Assembly (NCBI RefSeq): GCF_000165425.1
Contig: NW_001798975.1
Coordinates: 68,944-132,943, forward strand
Origin: Paramecium tetraurelia
Lineage: Eukaryota; Ciliophora; Oligohymenophorea; Peniculida; Parameciidae
Length of the DNA: 64,000 nucleotides
Direction of reading: 5' to 3'
In this document: positions 51,549 to 63,246 of the stretch, piece by piece
Layout of the letters: the number at the start of each line of letters is the position of its first letter
How positions within the stretch are numbered: position 1 is the first letter of the stretch
Made by a program: the position numbers and the translations under genes
Notes under the pieces: model-generated
What the model saw: only the letters and a program-made list of their open reading frames with translations
Databases searched by the model: none
Told to the model about the DNA's origin: nothing

Positions 51549-54349
51549 TCATCCTCTCTTTTTTATTTCCACTACTAATTCATCGTTAAGTTCGTAGGTT
51601 TCAGACTTTATCTTTCTATGGATCAAGTGCTGATTATCAATTCTTTTAGTGTTATCTTATTTAACCTAATTATTATAGTGTTATACTGTGGCAACGCAAT
51701 GAATCAAATTTAGAGATTGAAGTAATTCCTGAGTTCCAAAGGCTAGAGGAGTATAATTGTCATTGTTTAGTATATTAAGATTACCATTTCTATTAATGAA
51801 TTCAATTATTATTTATGAATTCCCAGATAGGAAAGCCATGTGAAGAGGAGTATTTCCATTAGAACATATTTAATTGACATCAGCTCCTATTTTCAATAGG
51901 AATTTTGTCATTGATTCATCTCCATATTTGGCACTATAATATAAAGGAGTGTTTCCATTTTGATCATAAAGTTCTGTATCAGCTTTACTATAATGGAACC
52001 CAGCTGCTTCTGCAATAGCACTATTCTTCATTTTTGCAGCTTAAATCAACTTTCTATTTTTTATTTTGGCTTCACCATCCAGTCTGGTTCTAACAAATTT
52101 ATTGAGTAATTTTTATCTTTATTTTTCATTTGTTTCTCTTTTTTACATATCACACTAGAATAATAGAACAAATTACCTATTTAATGATACGACTACTAAC
52201 TAATGAGATCTCAGTAGTTTTATGTTTGCTTAATCGATTTATTTATGGAGATGTGGGTGCAGACCCAGGAATAAATACAACTTTATCCATAGGTAATTTA
52301 GGAGGAGAATGTTAGGTGATATCCTTTAATCTTTCATTTTATTGATTGTTCAATTCTTTATGCAATTCTTCAAAAAATCTTTTTGCTTTCATACACTTTT
52401 ATATTCTTTATTCTATGTCTATGCTTTTTAATTGTTCTTTCTTTTCTAATACTTTGAAGAACTTCTTTTTATACAAATATCGCTTGATTGCCATCTTTAT
52501 TTTATTAGCTGCTTGCACTTCAATATCATCTGTAATCCATTGTTATTAACTAGGGAATTCAGGCTCTTAATGATCATTTAATCCTTTCAATTTTTAACTC
52601 TAAAACTATCTGCAAGTTTATGGTCCTCCACTATAAAACTTCATAAATTCGTTCTAACTAATATTATAATTTCTTATTCCTAATCTATAACTTTTGCTCC
52701 ACTTTATTATCTTCTCTTTTTAATGCTATTAAAACTTTTCCTCTGGGTCCAGTGCAAGCAATTTTGAGGGTGGATGAAATATATGTTTTACTTACTCTAA
52801 TTACAATTCATCTTGGCCTTTTATAAATAATGGCTTAAACGTTTATTTTGAAGTATTTCTTTCTAAAAAGTTTTATTGTTTTATTTTTTCAGTTCCTTTT
52901 CTCTTGATTATTGATTATATATACTTCTCTATATTTTCTGACAATTCCCAGCATAATCTCCTTGAATTTCTAAACATATATATTGGCTAACGGATTTCCT
53001 GAATTCTTCAGCCTTCTCAAAGCACTCTACTTTTTATGGTCAAATGCCTCCTTTAGAAACTTCTTTTTCTGAGCCTCTTTCAAATATTGGACAAATTTTC
53101 CTTTTATCACTCTAATTTAAAGAGAATCTTTTGAGAAGTGTTATTATCTCTAGTAATTTTTAGTGTTCTCAGCTACAATAATAGATACGAATTTACTTAT
53201 TTGTTGTCTTTTTTTCTTATTTAATTCTTCAAAATATTTGTTTCTAATTTTGACTTGATTTTCTTTGATGAAGTAAAAGTTTTAGAGTATTTATTCAGAG
53301 ATATTCAATTCAATTTGATTTTTGACCTAATTAAAATTAATTATACATTATCTTCTAAGCAATTGATGGCTCTTTAAATGAATTCTCTATCTATACATTT
53401 ATTAATCAAAAAACTAGTTGAAGCAATATATTAAAGCTCTTGTTCTGTGATGTAATTACCAGTTTATTCGCATTTATTTAATATTTTGTCTCGTTTCTTG
53501 GAATGAATTCCATTTGCTAATTATTTCTTAATGGTTTCATAACCCATTAAATGCATACTTTTACCTGTGCTTATGTAGCCATCCTCTATGGCTTTATTCC
53601 ATTCAAAAAACAATTCGGGAGGAGAGTATTAAAGCTCAGGAACATTTAGAATGAGTTTTTTATCAGCATTTACTTAGATTCTTGAGGTGTATTGAGTGGA
53701 TTGTTCTTTGGTGTCCATATTATTAGTAGTATGGATGAAACTTACCTATTAGGAAGTTACTTTAGATTTCGATGATAGAAAATTATTAACTTTTTTGAAA
53801 TTGTTTGATGTTTAAATCATATCCACTAATGCAAATTTCAATCTTTTCAAAATGGATTTATATTGAGATTTAACTTGTAACCAGCCATACAAATCTAATT
53901 GATCATCATTTTTCTTTGGATGTCTTTCAGTATGTGAATTTATGTTATATTTGGAGAGAATGTCTATTTAAAAATCAAGAAATACTGTCAAATTATGAAG
54001 AAATCTAATTTACACAACACTTGATTATATAATCTTATTTATCATCCATTCTAGTCATATTTCTTAGCTCATTAAAATCAATTCCTGACTCCTAACAGAT
54101 AGCCTGATATTTCTATTTTAAAGGTTTCTGCTTTGTTGATTTTTTTATTAGTTTCTCAAATAAAATGCACAAATCCTCAATTTTGTTTTACCTGGCAGTG
54201 GCTGTGTTTCTTCTCCTTATTTATCGAAAGGAGTTTTATTTTTAGATAATTGCAAAGCGTTCATCAATTTATTGCTCTGACATGAGGTTACAAAATTCCT
54301 TGTTGTCGTTGTCAGTGTAATGTCTTGCAGAGGAACATTTAGTTTTCAT
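51549..54349 (-). CDS. Large protein with C-terminal ankyrin repeats
   Basis: About 900 residues. The bulk is basic and helical without a recognised domain (KHIFHPPSKLLALDPEEKFQ, IKMAIKRYLYKKKFFKVLEK resembling an IQ-like basic helix). The C-terminal ~150 residues hold ankyrin repeats: LYDQNGNTPLYYSAKYGDES, KFLLKIGADVNQICSNGNTP, LHMAFLSGNSQIIIEFINRN and NNDNYTPLAFG. Starts MKTKCSSARHYTDNDNKEFC. Introns include 22 nt (ends CAAG), 20 nt (GTATAATTAATTTTAATTAG), 22 nt near 52150 and a 16-nt one at 54005-54020. A scaffold role is likely. Confidence 0.78.
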
Positions 54350-54472
54350 GTTGATAATATAAATTATATAATAGTAATAACTGATATAATTGGGTTGGAA
54401 ATCATATTAAATAAATTAATGTTTAATAATATATTACCAAAACACAAATAAAGCAAGGAATCAGAATCTAAT

Positions 54473-54937
54473 ATGGGTTTCTTCGGATTAGATTGCAAGA
54501 TTTAATAAAGTAAGCAAATAAAAAAATTAAAAATTGATGTAAAGTGCATGTTAAATTAAGAATTATTAGTTATGAAACCCAATAAACTAGGTAATTATGA
54601 AAATTTATAATAGACTAGCAAATTCCAGATGTAAAAGTTGAATATTGTTTCTATGTTGATCAAAAGTAAAATATTGATAATACGAAAGATATTTGAATGA
54701 GATACCAGCATTGTAAGAGAATTTCAATGCTTAAGAAGATGTTGTATAAATCATAGCGGTTTGTTCCCTTGGGATTAAAATACCAAATGATTAAGACTTT
54801 CATTTCTTTTTCGAATGCTTTGATTTGCTTAATTAGAATTAAACAAAGTTTCGATAGTCTATAAACAATAAACCACAAAAATAATTGCATAGATTGTTGA
54901 TTTGTTCTATTATTATGAAGGTATAAAAGATGACTGA
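54473..54937 (+). CDS. Unassigned small protein
   Basis: MGFFGLDCKIQQSKQIKKLK begins a protein with another MG start. Two introns of 23 nt join KLDQQIPDVKVEYCFYVDQK to YLNEIPALQENFNAQEDVVQ and IIAVCSLGIKIPNDQDFHFF. The last exon in a shifted frame, ELNKVSIVYKQQTTKIIAQI then VDLFYYYEGIKDD, ends at TGA 54935-54937. The intron or frameshift between the last two parts could not be placed. No family was recognised. Confidence 0.5.
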
Positions 54938-55012
54938 TGTAATCATTGGATTGTATGTGGATTTGAATCTCTATGTCCTGATGCAATTGACTTTAATTAC
55001 CATTCAATACGA

Positions 55013-56027
55013 ATGCATGGAATATTCATAATACTTTTATTCGTATATATCTACTTAAAACCTAGTTTGCTATTATAGTATTTTCAATTCTAGGCTGGAA
55101 TCTATCAAAAACAGATTACCGACCCCTATTTATAGAAATTAATCATGAATGTTGCTTAGGTGCAAATTTAGCAGATCAAAGAGGATATACTCTTACTCAC
55201 TTGGGGCTAGAAACAACTATAGATAGGAACATTGTTCTTCAAGAGTATGTACAAGAAGATCGAGAATCGCAAAAAACCCTTTCTGCAACCCTTATAAAAA
55301 TATCAATTCTATAAGACTTCTAGAAAGAGAACAACAACATCACCAAACACCGATTATCCTCATTATTATTAGTTATTAGATGAGGCATAAGGGAAATAGT
55401 TTCTAGTGGCTTATCAGGAATCACCTCACAGTGAGATATTGATATTTGAAAAAGATGTAAAAATTGTAATTATAATATTGCAGTAATTATAATATATCAA
55501 ATATTCAGAAGAATATGTTGGAGTCATAGAAAGAAATTTCTGGGGAACTGTGTTTCACATTTATGATTATGGTTACCCAAAGGAAGCAGCTGGAAGGATC
55601 CCTAAGTATTTTGGATAAGAGAGAAGAGAATTGGTTGTCATCCAATATCAAACTAATATCATGGCAACATAGCCAAGGTAATTGTAAGATTTTAATTAGA
55701 AAATTCACGGCAAGTATGTTGAATCTAATTGAAAATTAAATTGTATAATTAGCTTAGATGGACCCTGTGTATAATGAGGAAAAGGAGTGTTATTAATTGA
55801 ATTTCTTTGGAAGAGCAAAACGAGCTTCAGCCAGAAACTTTGAGATTATTGATCCCCAAGATTAGAATATTATTTATTTGTTGCATGGGAAGGTAAAATG
55901 TGATCATTATAAAAATATAAAGTGGGAGAAGAACCTTTTTAATGTAGATTACAGATTTCCAATGAGTATGCTCTAAGCCTTTTGCTTTTCTTTGAGCTCT
56001 ATCAGTAAGAAATTCTTGGTTTAATGA
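55013..56027 (+). CDS. Tubby-like protein
   Basis: The C-terminal tubby domain binds phosphoinositides and delivers membrane proteins to cilia. Recognisable parts are EEYVGVIERNFWGTVFHIYD, RRELVVIQYQTNIMATQPRK, YQLNFFGRAKRASARNFEII and the end NLFNVDYRFPMSMLQAFCFS then LSSISKKFLVQ. These match the tubby barrel strands and its central helix. Introns: 22 nt near 55679-55700 and 30 nt near 55892-55921 (ends ATAAAG); one of 43 nt near 55458 is possible. The start is provisional: ATG 55013 is in frame but gives an odd hydrophobic N-terminus, and a later Met near 55153 is possible. Confidence 0.85.
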
Positions 56028-56108
56028 AATTGTTATGTATATTTCAAATTAGAAAGAAAGTATTATTATTTAAAGATTATAACGATTGCATTTATTAATT
56101 AAATAAGT

Positions 56109-57996
56109 TCAGCTCAAAATTGATGCTTCCTTCACTTCCAACTATTTATTTACATTTTTTTAAACTTTCAAAATTTGACTTATAGTCTAATTGTTTATTT
56201 TAGTAATTTACTTTTCTGCACAAGTAACATTCATTTGATTTTTATATTACATCCTCAGCACACTGCTAACAGATGCCTCCATGGCGACATGGTACAAAAA
56301 CGATATTGGGTGTATTTTCATAGCAAACAAGACACTTTTCTTAATTCACACTTGATTCCCCATCAGATTTAATAGATTTAATAGATCGAACTGGTTCCTC
56401 TTCTTATTCCTATTTTGATACAGTAACTGGGGTTTCTTCTCGTTTTACTTTGACTAAGTTATAATAAGATATTTAATTACCATTATCAGTAATAGCAGGT
56501 TTTTATATTTCTAAATCAACGTCATCTTATTTTTTATGTATAATCATAGAATTGCTAGCAACTGGTTTTTATAGTATTTTCTTCCAGGTTTCCTTCATCG
56601 TGGAACCGTGAAGATTGGATCGACCAGATTCTAACTCTGGATGAGACTTTTGTCTTTTTTTTTTGAATTCAAAAGAAGCTTTGTCAAGAACGGCAAAGTA
56701 AGTACAAGATAATTTGATCAAATATAAAGGGATTCCCAATTTAACGAATTCTAATTTCTTTGGTTAATGTGGGGAATTAAGTTATCTAGAATTCGGAGAT
56801 TATACTGTTTGTTATTGATCAACATCATTTTAATCTGAGATTCCTTAAACATCTTTTAAGTAAGCTCTAATCATTAATAACAAAGAACCTTACTTAATTT
56901 ATTTGTAGAAACAAAGAGTGAAGATGAGAAGAAATAACGAAAACAAAGTGATTACCACTATGTATTTAGCAGTTTCAGTAATGGTAATTAATTGATTTTC
57001 CTCGTAAAATTCAGCTGTTCTCAAAATGAACAAAAAAGGAAATAAAGTAAATCCTATTAGCATAATAAATATCCATAAATTGCCTGCCACTAAAGATTAC
57101 AGATTATATTTACAGTAATGGCATTGTTATTTCTTTTTAATGATGTTAACCAAGGTTTCAATACAACTAACCAATGAAATGAATAATAATAGTGCGCAAA
57201 CTACAAGGAACACCCACAACAATAGAAAGATCTGGATCCACGACCAAGAGATCTTTGATTCCCATTTAAGTGTAATCAGCAGGAGTTAGAGACAGCACAT
57301 TGTCTTTAGGAATTGTAAAATCTCACAATATATGCAATTATATTACTAAAGCAGTGCTAGTCTTAGTCGGAGTCTTTATCTTTTAGACTAGTTTCATGAT
57401 TAAAAGCAATGATGAAACCGCTAACATCATAATTGCGATAAAGTAGATCTTGAATGCTTGAACTTCATAGTAAAAGACAATGAAGATCTATTAAAACAAT
57501 GAAGCATACTTTAAAAAAGAATAGAAACATTGTTTCTATGAGTTACCAAATGCAATCATCTCCTTTTCTGTAGTTGTAGTATATCAGAATAAAAATAGTT
57601 ATTAAGTCCTATATCCACAATTACAGGAGCACGTAGCGATGACTATATTTCCAGTGCATATAAGTAAAATAATTAACAAAAAATGCCTATAGGAATAGGT
57701 TGAACATGAGAGACTTGATCATTTAAGCGTGACAAGAGATTACCTAATTTGTATTTTGAATACCTTCTCATCAGTTAGTGTAAGAATGCTGTTTGAATAA
57801 TCTGGTTCTCTGTTTTGCGCTTATCTCGATTGTCTATATTCATTTTAAAAACTGCATACAATTCCCTAAAGAGGGGTAGATTTTAACTAAATGTTGGAGA
57901 TAAAAAATTTCGTCTTTGTGTTGAAACTTATTGATCGTCTTCAATCTGAATTTAGGAAGGTCTCATTCTAACCGACCCCAATTATGATTCTGGCAT
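56109..57996 (-). CDS. Multi-pass membrane RING E3 ligase, TMEM185 (Fragile-X-F) type
   Basis: Starts MPESQLGSVRMRPSQIQIED; about 100 hydrophilic residues include FRELYAVFKMNIDNRDKRKT. Then come several membrane helices (DLITIFILIYYNYRKGDD, YFIAIMMLAVSSLLLIMKLV, WSWIQIFLLLWVFLVVCALL, NLWIFIMLIGFTLFPFLFIL). The C-terminus is a C3HC4 RING: CLVCYENTPNIVFVPCRHGG, ICQQCAEDVI and ECYLCRK, then TISQILK. Plant TMEM185-like proteins have the same membrane plus RING layout. It should ubiquitinate membrane substrates. Seven or so introns of 19-33 nt are needed; some junctions are provisional. Confidence 0.75.
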
Positions 57997-58055
57997 TTAG
58001 CTACCATTCAAAATATTTATTACATCATAGTTATTGAGATAATATAGTTTATTAA

Positions 58056-58594
58056 TCAATAAAAATTCAAAATACCAATTTATTTCTCATTCACTTGATC
58101 ATATCTAAATTTCCAAGATTAAATCATATGATATTCAATTAATCCCCCCAAAATTCTACGGACAAGATTATTATTATTAATCTAATTCATAAATACCAAA
58201 ACAATCATAATAACACCTTTAAACTGGTTTCAATCGCAGATCTACCACCATAAATTTCAGTTCTTAATGATTGTTCCCCAATAACAGTTTTCAAATGCCA
58301 TTAGAATATTTACTTAGGCTCTTCTTATATATTAGAATTTCAATTTGCCAAATTTAATTGCCAATATTTGTCCAGCCATTTTTGTTTGTCCAAAACAAAT
58401 TCTTAAAACTTATGAAGCTTATGATAGAAATATTCGTATTTTTCGTAGATATAGTAGTAAAGTAAATATTATTTGAATTTCCAATAATCTATTAATTTTG
58501 GATTAGATCTCACTAAAATATATTATCATTACTGACTAAATTCTAGATTAATGAATGATGAATGTAATTTAATAAAGCAAATCTAATGTTTCAT
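58056..58594 (-). CDS. Unassigned protein with in-frame TGA or GC-AG intron
   Basis: Starts MKHQICFIKLHSSFINLEFM; a 24-nt intron (GTCAGTAATG...TTTTAG) follows, then YEKYEYFYHKLHKFQEFVLD, KQKWLDKYWQLNL, TVIGEQSLRTEIYGGRSAIE and NNNLVRRILGGLIEYHMIQS. Composition is clearly coding. A TGA at 58340-58342 lies in frame; it disappears if a 30-nt intron with GC...AG ends (58319-58348) is removed, otherwise the gene is broken. A later 35-nt intron precedes INNNN. No family was recognised. Confidence 0.5.
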
Positions 58595-58839
58595 GATATA
58601 TCGATAAATTAATATGTAGCAACATTCAATTTGCACATTCAACTTATTTTCATTTACATCTAAAATCAAAAATGAATACCAGTAATAATATATAATGATG
58701 ATGAATTATTTCAACATTGATATCTATAAATTTATGGGATATATATATTAATAGTATATAAAACAAAAAAGGGATTTTTAAATGTGTATTTTTAGAATAG
58801 TTTGAATTTGTTATCTCCAAATTGATAATAATATAATTA

Positions 58840-60343
58840 ATGATTAAATAGCAGATCAAGGACTATAAAATACCATTAAGTAAGAGTGATGATCTATTGT
58901 TTGTACATGGAGTAGATCAAGAAAAGCAATAAAATTTACATGAATCTCAATTACGAAAAAGTAGTTTACATGACTTTGTATTGTAGATGCCAAAGGAATA
59001 ATAAAATAGAAGGAACTCCCATCATTCAATAACTTTCAATAATGAGAATTAGAAAGTGAAGTTGCTGTATGTATTTATTTTTTAAAATTTCAGTCATACA
59101 AAGAAAAAAATACTAACTTAGATTGCTTAGTATGGATATAATGCTTATATGGCAGAGTATATAATATAGAAATAGAAAATATCTTTGGATTAAGATTATT
59201 AGGTTGTTTTGGATTTGGTGATTGAAAAAATACATTAGTTTGAAGAATAATATAAATCCTGCTCTGGATTACAATTACAGAAAACTTCTTACAAATAGGT
59301 TGTTCCAATTTCAAATGATGATTAACAATAAATAGACTAATTTATAGTTGAAGAGACTAGATAAGAGTAAGAGAGAGATGATTAAGCTAATAATGATTGT
59401 TGTGGGATTTGCTTGGGCGAGTACAAGAATAAATAGAAAGCCTTGAATTGCAGACATGAGTTCTGTTGTGAGTGTTTACAAAGCTACTTGGAGAATAAAA
59501 TAAACAATGGTTAAGTATTGGAAATTGAATGTCCTCAACAAGGATGCGACAATTATTTTAATGATGATGCCATAAAGAGTTTAATAAACGACGAATATTA
59601 TCAGAAGTTTGAAAAGTTTAAGAGACAAAAATTGTTAGACAGAGATGACACTATTAGATGGTGTATCAGAACAGGATGTGACAAATACATCAAGGGAAAG
59701 AGTATGTTTAGCAATACTATAAAATGTGAGTGCGGATAGGAGATGTGTTATGAGTGCAGAAGGGAAGATCATCCAGGGATGACATGTGAAGTAAGGATTT
59801 GAGATTAGCAATAGGAAGCATTAGACAAATATTACGAATTAACATTGAAATAATTGGTGATCCAACGTTGTCCAAAATGCAAGGCCCCGATTCAGAAGAA
59901 GGAAGGGTGCAATCATATGACATGTTATCAATGCAGATTTTAATTCTGCTGGTTATGCAGAGCAAGGTACACCAGAATGCATTTTGATTCAGACAATTGC
60001 TTTGGATGTCCAGGTAATAGAGTTAACTTTATAGAGAGATAAGCAATTTTCTAATGACGAGCCACATTCTCGACCAAGATGGAAGAAGTATGGGGGGATC
60101 ATTTTCGAATTGTTTGCCACCGTACTTATTCTACCCATAATTCCATTCATCTTGATTTATTATAGCGTAATGGCTCCGCTGAAATTGGTCAAGCATTTTA
60201 ATCGACAATGCTATAGACAATTGGATGATGGAGATAAAATGTGCTTGCTCCTACTCGGAATATTCTTTTTTCCTGTGATCATGGTGCTCTTGATTTGTCC
60301 AGGGCTACTTCTGCTGTTGGCGTACAAGATAAAATATGATTGA
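58840..60343 (+). CDS. RBR (RING-IBR-RING) E3 ubiquitin ligase with two membrane helices
   Basis: E3 that passes ubiquitin through a cysteine of RING2. RING1 is NDCCGICLGEYKNKQKALNC, RHEFCCECLQSYLE; the IBR has WCIRTGCDKYIKGKSM, CECGQEMCYECRREDHPG; RING2 is RCPKCKAPIQKKEGCNHMTC, YQCRFQFCWLCRARYTRMHF. The catalytic Cys is expected in GCNHMTC. Two C-terminal membrane segments (LFATVLILPIIPFILIYYSV; LLLLGIFFFPVIMVLLICPG) recall RNF19 and RNF144. Introns: 59791-59808 (18 nt, GTAAGGATTTGAGATTAG) and one of 25 nt near 60016-60040. The N-terminal ~170 residues have no recognised domain. Confidence 0.92.
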
Positions 60344-60413
60344 TTATAATTAAATCGTACTCACATTACACATTGCTTCGATTGGCAGTGATCTTATAAT
60401 TATCAAAAGGAAA

Positions 60414-61571
60414 ATGTTAAAATTAACAGAAATTATGGATTCGACTTGCAATTTTTGTGAGTACCAATATGTACATAAAACACTAAATTAGGACTTTGCA
60501 GTCATCATCAAAAAAGCACTCTATGAAAAGTATTCGTCTTCGCAGAATTACACTTACATTCGAATCATCAATGATCTAATCTTCGCCCGTCGAAGTCGAA
60601 TCACCAATACATTCAAAGACTACCTCTTTTGGGATTACAACGATGAGTATATGGAGAACTACTTCCATTCTCCCAACGATGTACTCTTCGATACTATCAA
60701 TTCCAATGTATTGGTTGTAACTTAAAATAGACGATTAGTCCCAAAAATTTGTGCCCCGCATATTTCATACTCCCATTGCCAAAACCATGGATACTTACTA
60801 CAATCCCAAAATTCGATAATCTCGAAAATACTCCAACATCAATTCCATTAGCGTTTCAAAAATACTACAGAGCAGTCTACTCTAAAAGTACCCTCTTCAT
60901 TAATATTTCAAGATAACAACAATACAGTTCACAAGGGTCCATCTTTTTTATCAAAAACCAACTAAATGATATTGTCACCAATAGTTCATTGTCTTTTCAA
61001 ACTGTCAATAAGTACTCATTATAATTATCCTAGTAAGTAGGAGGTCGGAGTCTAACTCAGATTGATCTATTAGAAATTCTGTGACAGAAGACAGGAAACC
61101 AAAAAGTAGAAACAAAGAAAGAAAAGTTAAGCACATTCCATTGACAAGGAAACTCAAACTCAAGGCTTCCAATTCATACCTATCATTTATCACAAAGATA
61201 AGCAATTTCTATAAAAGATCATCAAGTAACAAAAGGAAAAAGAGTCAACACAAATTTAGTTTCAAAAATTGAACAAATAAAATAAATCATCCAGATATAG
61301 AAGTAGTGTGGAAATCAGTAACAACAGATATGGTTCTGCATCTAAGATATCACAATAATCAACTGCTAGAGTCTATGAATCCAATGCTTCAAGTAGATAT
61401 AATTCGACTGCTACTTAATAAAAGATTATTCGATCCTAGCGTACAAAATCTTAAACACAAGATTCAAATAACATAACTAAGGCATTAGAAAGTTAATTCA
61501 ATAATTAAGTTGATATTAAGTAAACATTAAAGAGGTTTGATAGTGGAATTAAATAACAAAAAGTTAAATGA
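60414..61571 (+). CDS. Unassigned protein
   Basis: Starts MLKLTEIMDSTCNFCEYQYV; continues KALYEKYSSSQNYTYIRIIN and DYLFWDYNDEYMENYFHSPN. A 23-nt intron (GTATTGGTTG...AAATAG, near 60710-60732) gives PKNLCPAYFILPLPKPWILT then QKYYRAVYSKSTLFINISRQ. A 28-nt intron near 61032-61059 leads to a K/Q/S-rich tail ending RFDSGIKQQKVK. The first half uses many C-ending codons (ATC, TTC, AAC, CTC), unlike its neighbours. No family was recognised. Confidence 0.6.
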
Positions 61572-61881
61572 ACTTCCTTTTATATATTTTAATATATTGT
61601 TAACTATATTTTTATTTAATGTATTCATTTAAGTTTAGCATCCAAAACAAGGTTTATGTATAAGAAACTATACTTCTATATTTTAATTTATTCATGAAGC
61701 ATGATTCTGTTTTTATTTAAATTATTGATATGACAATCGATTTATATCAAAATCATGTTAAGTAAATATTTGAATGCATTATTGCCATTCTTCTATGTAT
61801 AAACATACAAACATATATTACTATTAATGAAATTAAAATTATTTTGATGCAATACCATAATTGCAATATTAAAAATACAAA
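61572..61881. other. A+T-rich spacer
   Basis: 310 bp without a supported feature. Confidence 0.45.
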
Positions 61882-62156
61882 ATGTAATAACCATCTTAAC
61901 TATAATAATCCTCATGGTCAAATAATGACGAAGTAACTGTACTATAATTTAGAATGACTTAGAACAAAATGCAGATGGCAGCTAAAGCAAACATTAAGAA
62001 GGATCAAGAAAAAAGAAGAAGCATGATGAGCATAAGCAATTTGAAGAAAGATTGAAAAATATTCCTGTTGGGTAAAAGCCTGATCCAAAAGCATATCCAG
62101 AAGAATGGATTAACAAGTGGAGATAACTGCTGCTAAAATAACAAAATAAGAAATGA
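61882..62156 (+). CDS. Small charged protein
   Basis: ATG 61882 gives MQQPSQLQQSSWSNNDE; a 20-nt intron (GTAACTGTACTATAATTTAG, about 61933-61952) leads to NDLEQNADGSQSKHQEGSRK, KKKHDEHKQFEERLKNIPVG and QKPDPKAYPEEWINKWRQLL. About 83 residues, with a lysine-rich middle and a conserved-looking tryptophan-rich end. No family was recognised. Only 21 bp separate its stop from the next gene. Confidence 0.55.
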
Positions 62157-62177
62157 CATATAATAAATTATATAAAT

Positions 62178-62770
62178 ATGGGTTGTTGCTAAACTAATCC
62201 TTATGATTATTTTTACATTTCTTAAACATGAACTCAGAAAATAAAAGTGGAACTCAGTTAATACCTATTCACATGGCTTAATACGAATCAAATTATCATA
62301 TAGAAAAGAAAACTAAGACTCTAAATTGATATTTTCACGCTAAACCAGAGCAAGTTTAAAAATGGATCATGATACAAAACAATACGAAAGTGAAAAATAA
62401 GAAAACTAATAAAGTTATTCTTAAAATTAAATTGGCGTAGATTATTCAATCAAAGAATAATAATTGGATATATTAGCTATGAATAAGTGTACTTAGTCAT
62501 TTATCACTATAATATTGAATATTAATTACTTTTAGTAATATGAATCAAAAAGCAATGTGTAAAGAGTTAAAGCCATCTTACTTTCTAAAATATAGGTAGA
62601 TAAAATTATTAAAGGATTTGAATAACCCTCATAGACTTAGATAGTTCTCTGAAAAGATACCAGATATACACGTTAAATAAGCAGCAAGTTATAATAGTAT
62701 GAAACAAGATTTAGAATAATATGAAAATAGAAATAGTGTTTCCTCACTAACAGATTCAATTTATACTTGA
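62178..62770 (+). CDS. Unassigned Q-rich protein, 5' part unresolved
   Basis: The 3' two thirds are coding: MDHDTKQYESEKQENQQSYS, NQIGVDYSIKEQQLDILAMN, then after an intron of about 40 nt (GTCATTTATC...TTTTAG) NMNQKAMCKELKPSYFLKYR and VKQAASYNSMKQDLEQYENR, ending at TGA 62768-62770. Upstream, three frames are open: MGCCQTNPYDYFYISQT from 62178 (a dual-acylation-like start), another from 62203, and one reading MNSENKSGTQLIPIHMAQYE. I cannot tell which is used. Confidence 0.45.
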
Positions 62771-62940
62771 AAGTTTTAAAAAACAAATAGCATAATTAGA
62801 TATATTCTTTTATCAAATATTAAAGAATTTTGAAAAATGAATTGATACTTATTCTAAAATTCGATTGGATTAGAGAAAGTTGGGATATAGCCATTAGATA
62901 ATATTGTTTAAAAGTGATTGAAATATTATTTATCACCAAA

Positions 62941-63160
62941 TCAAAATTAATGAGGCTCTCCTTATGTTGGTAACAATCCAAATCTTTTCTTGAGTTCCAC
63001 TCTGTATTTCTAATTAACATCATCAGGACTAAATCTTGCTGATTAATAGATCATTGTTAATACCAGGATGTGCATTAAATGTGTATGAACCATCATCAAG
63101 TGTATTCTTCAAGGTGTAGACTCGCTTGCCTTCCTCATTCAAATAATACCTCAAATGCAT
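62941..63160 (-). CDS. NOP10: H/ACA snoRNP component NOP10
   Basis: Small core protein of H/ACA ribonucleoproteins that guide rRNA pseudouridylation. Reads MHLRYYLNEEGKRVYTLKNT, LDDGSYTFNAHPARFSPDDV and KYRVELKKRFGLLPTQ. Y-Y-L-N-E, R-V-Y-T-L-K, A-H-P-A-R-F-S-P-D-D and K-K-R-F are the conserved NOP10 motifs. A 25-nt intron ending AATCAG (near 63031-63055) splits AHP from ARF. About 64 residues, the normal length. Confidence 0.93.
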
Positions 63161-63246
63161 TTTTTATTAATTGTTTATTATAAAATAGGGTTTGTTATGT
63201 ATATAAGTATAAAGTATGATAACTAAAAGATATTAATTAATTATTA

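Noticed and set aside
55013-55320. Alternative frame starting MHGIFIILLF with a 23-nt intron then GWNLSKTDYRPLFIEINHEC
   Set aside because: Open and plausible-looking, but the overlapping frame continues directly into the tubby domain and is preferred.
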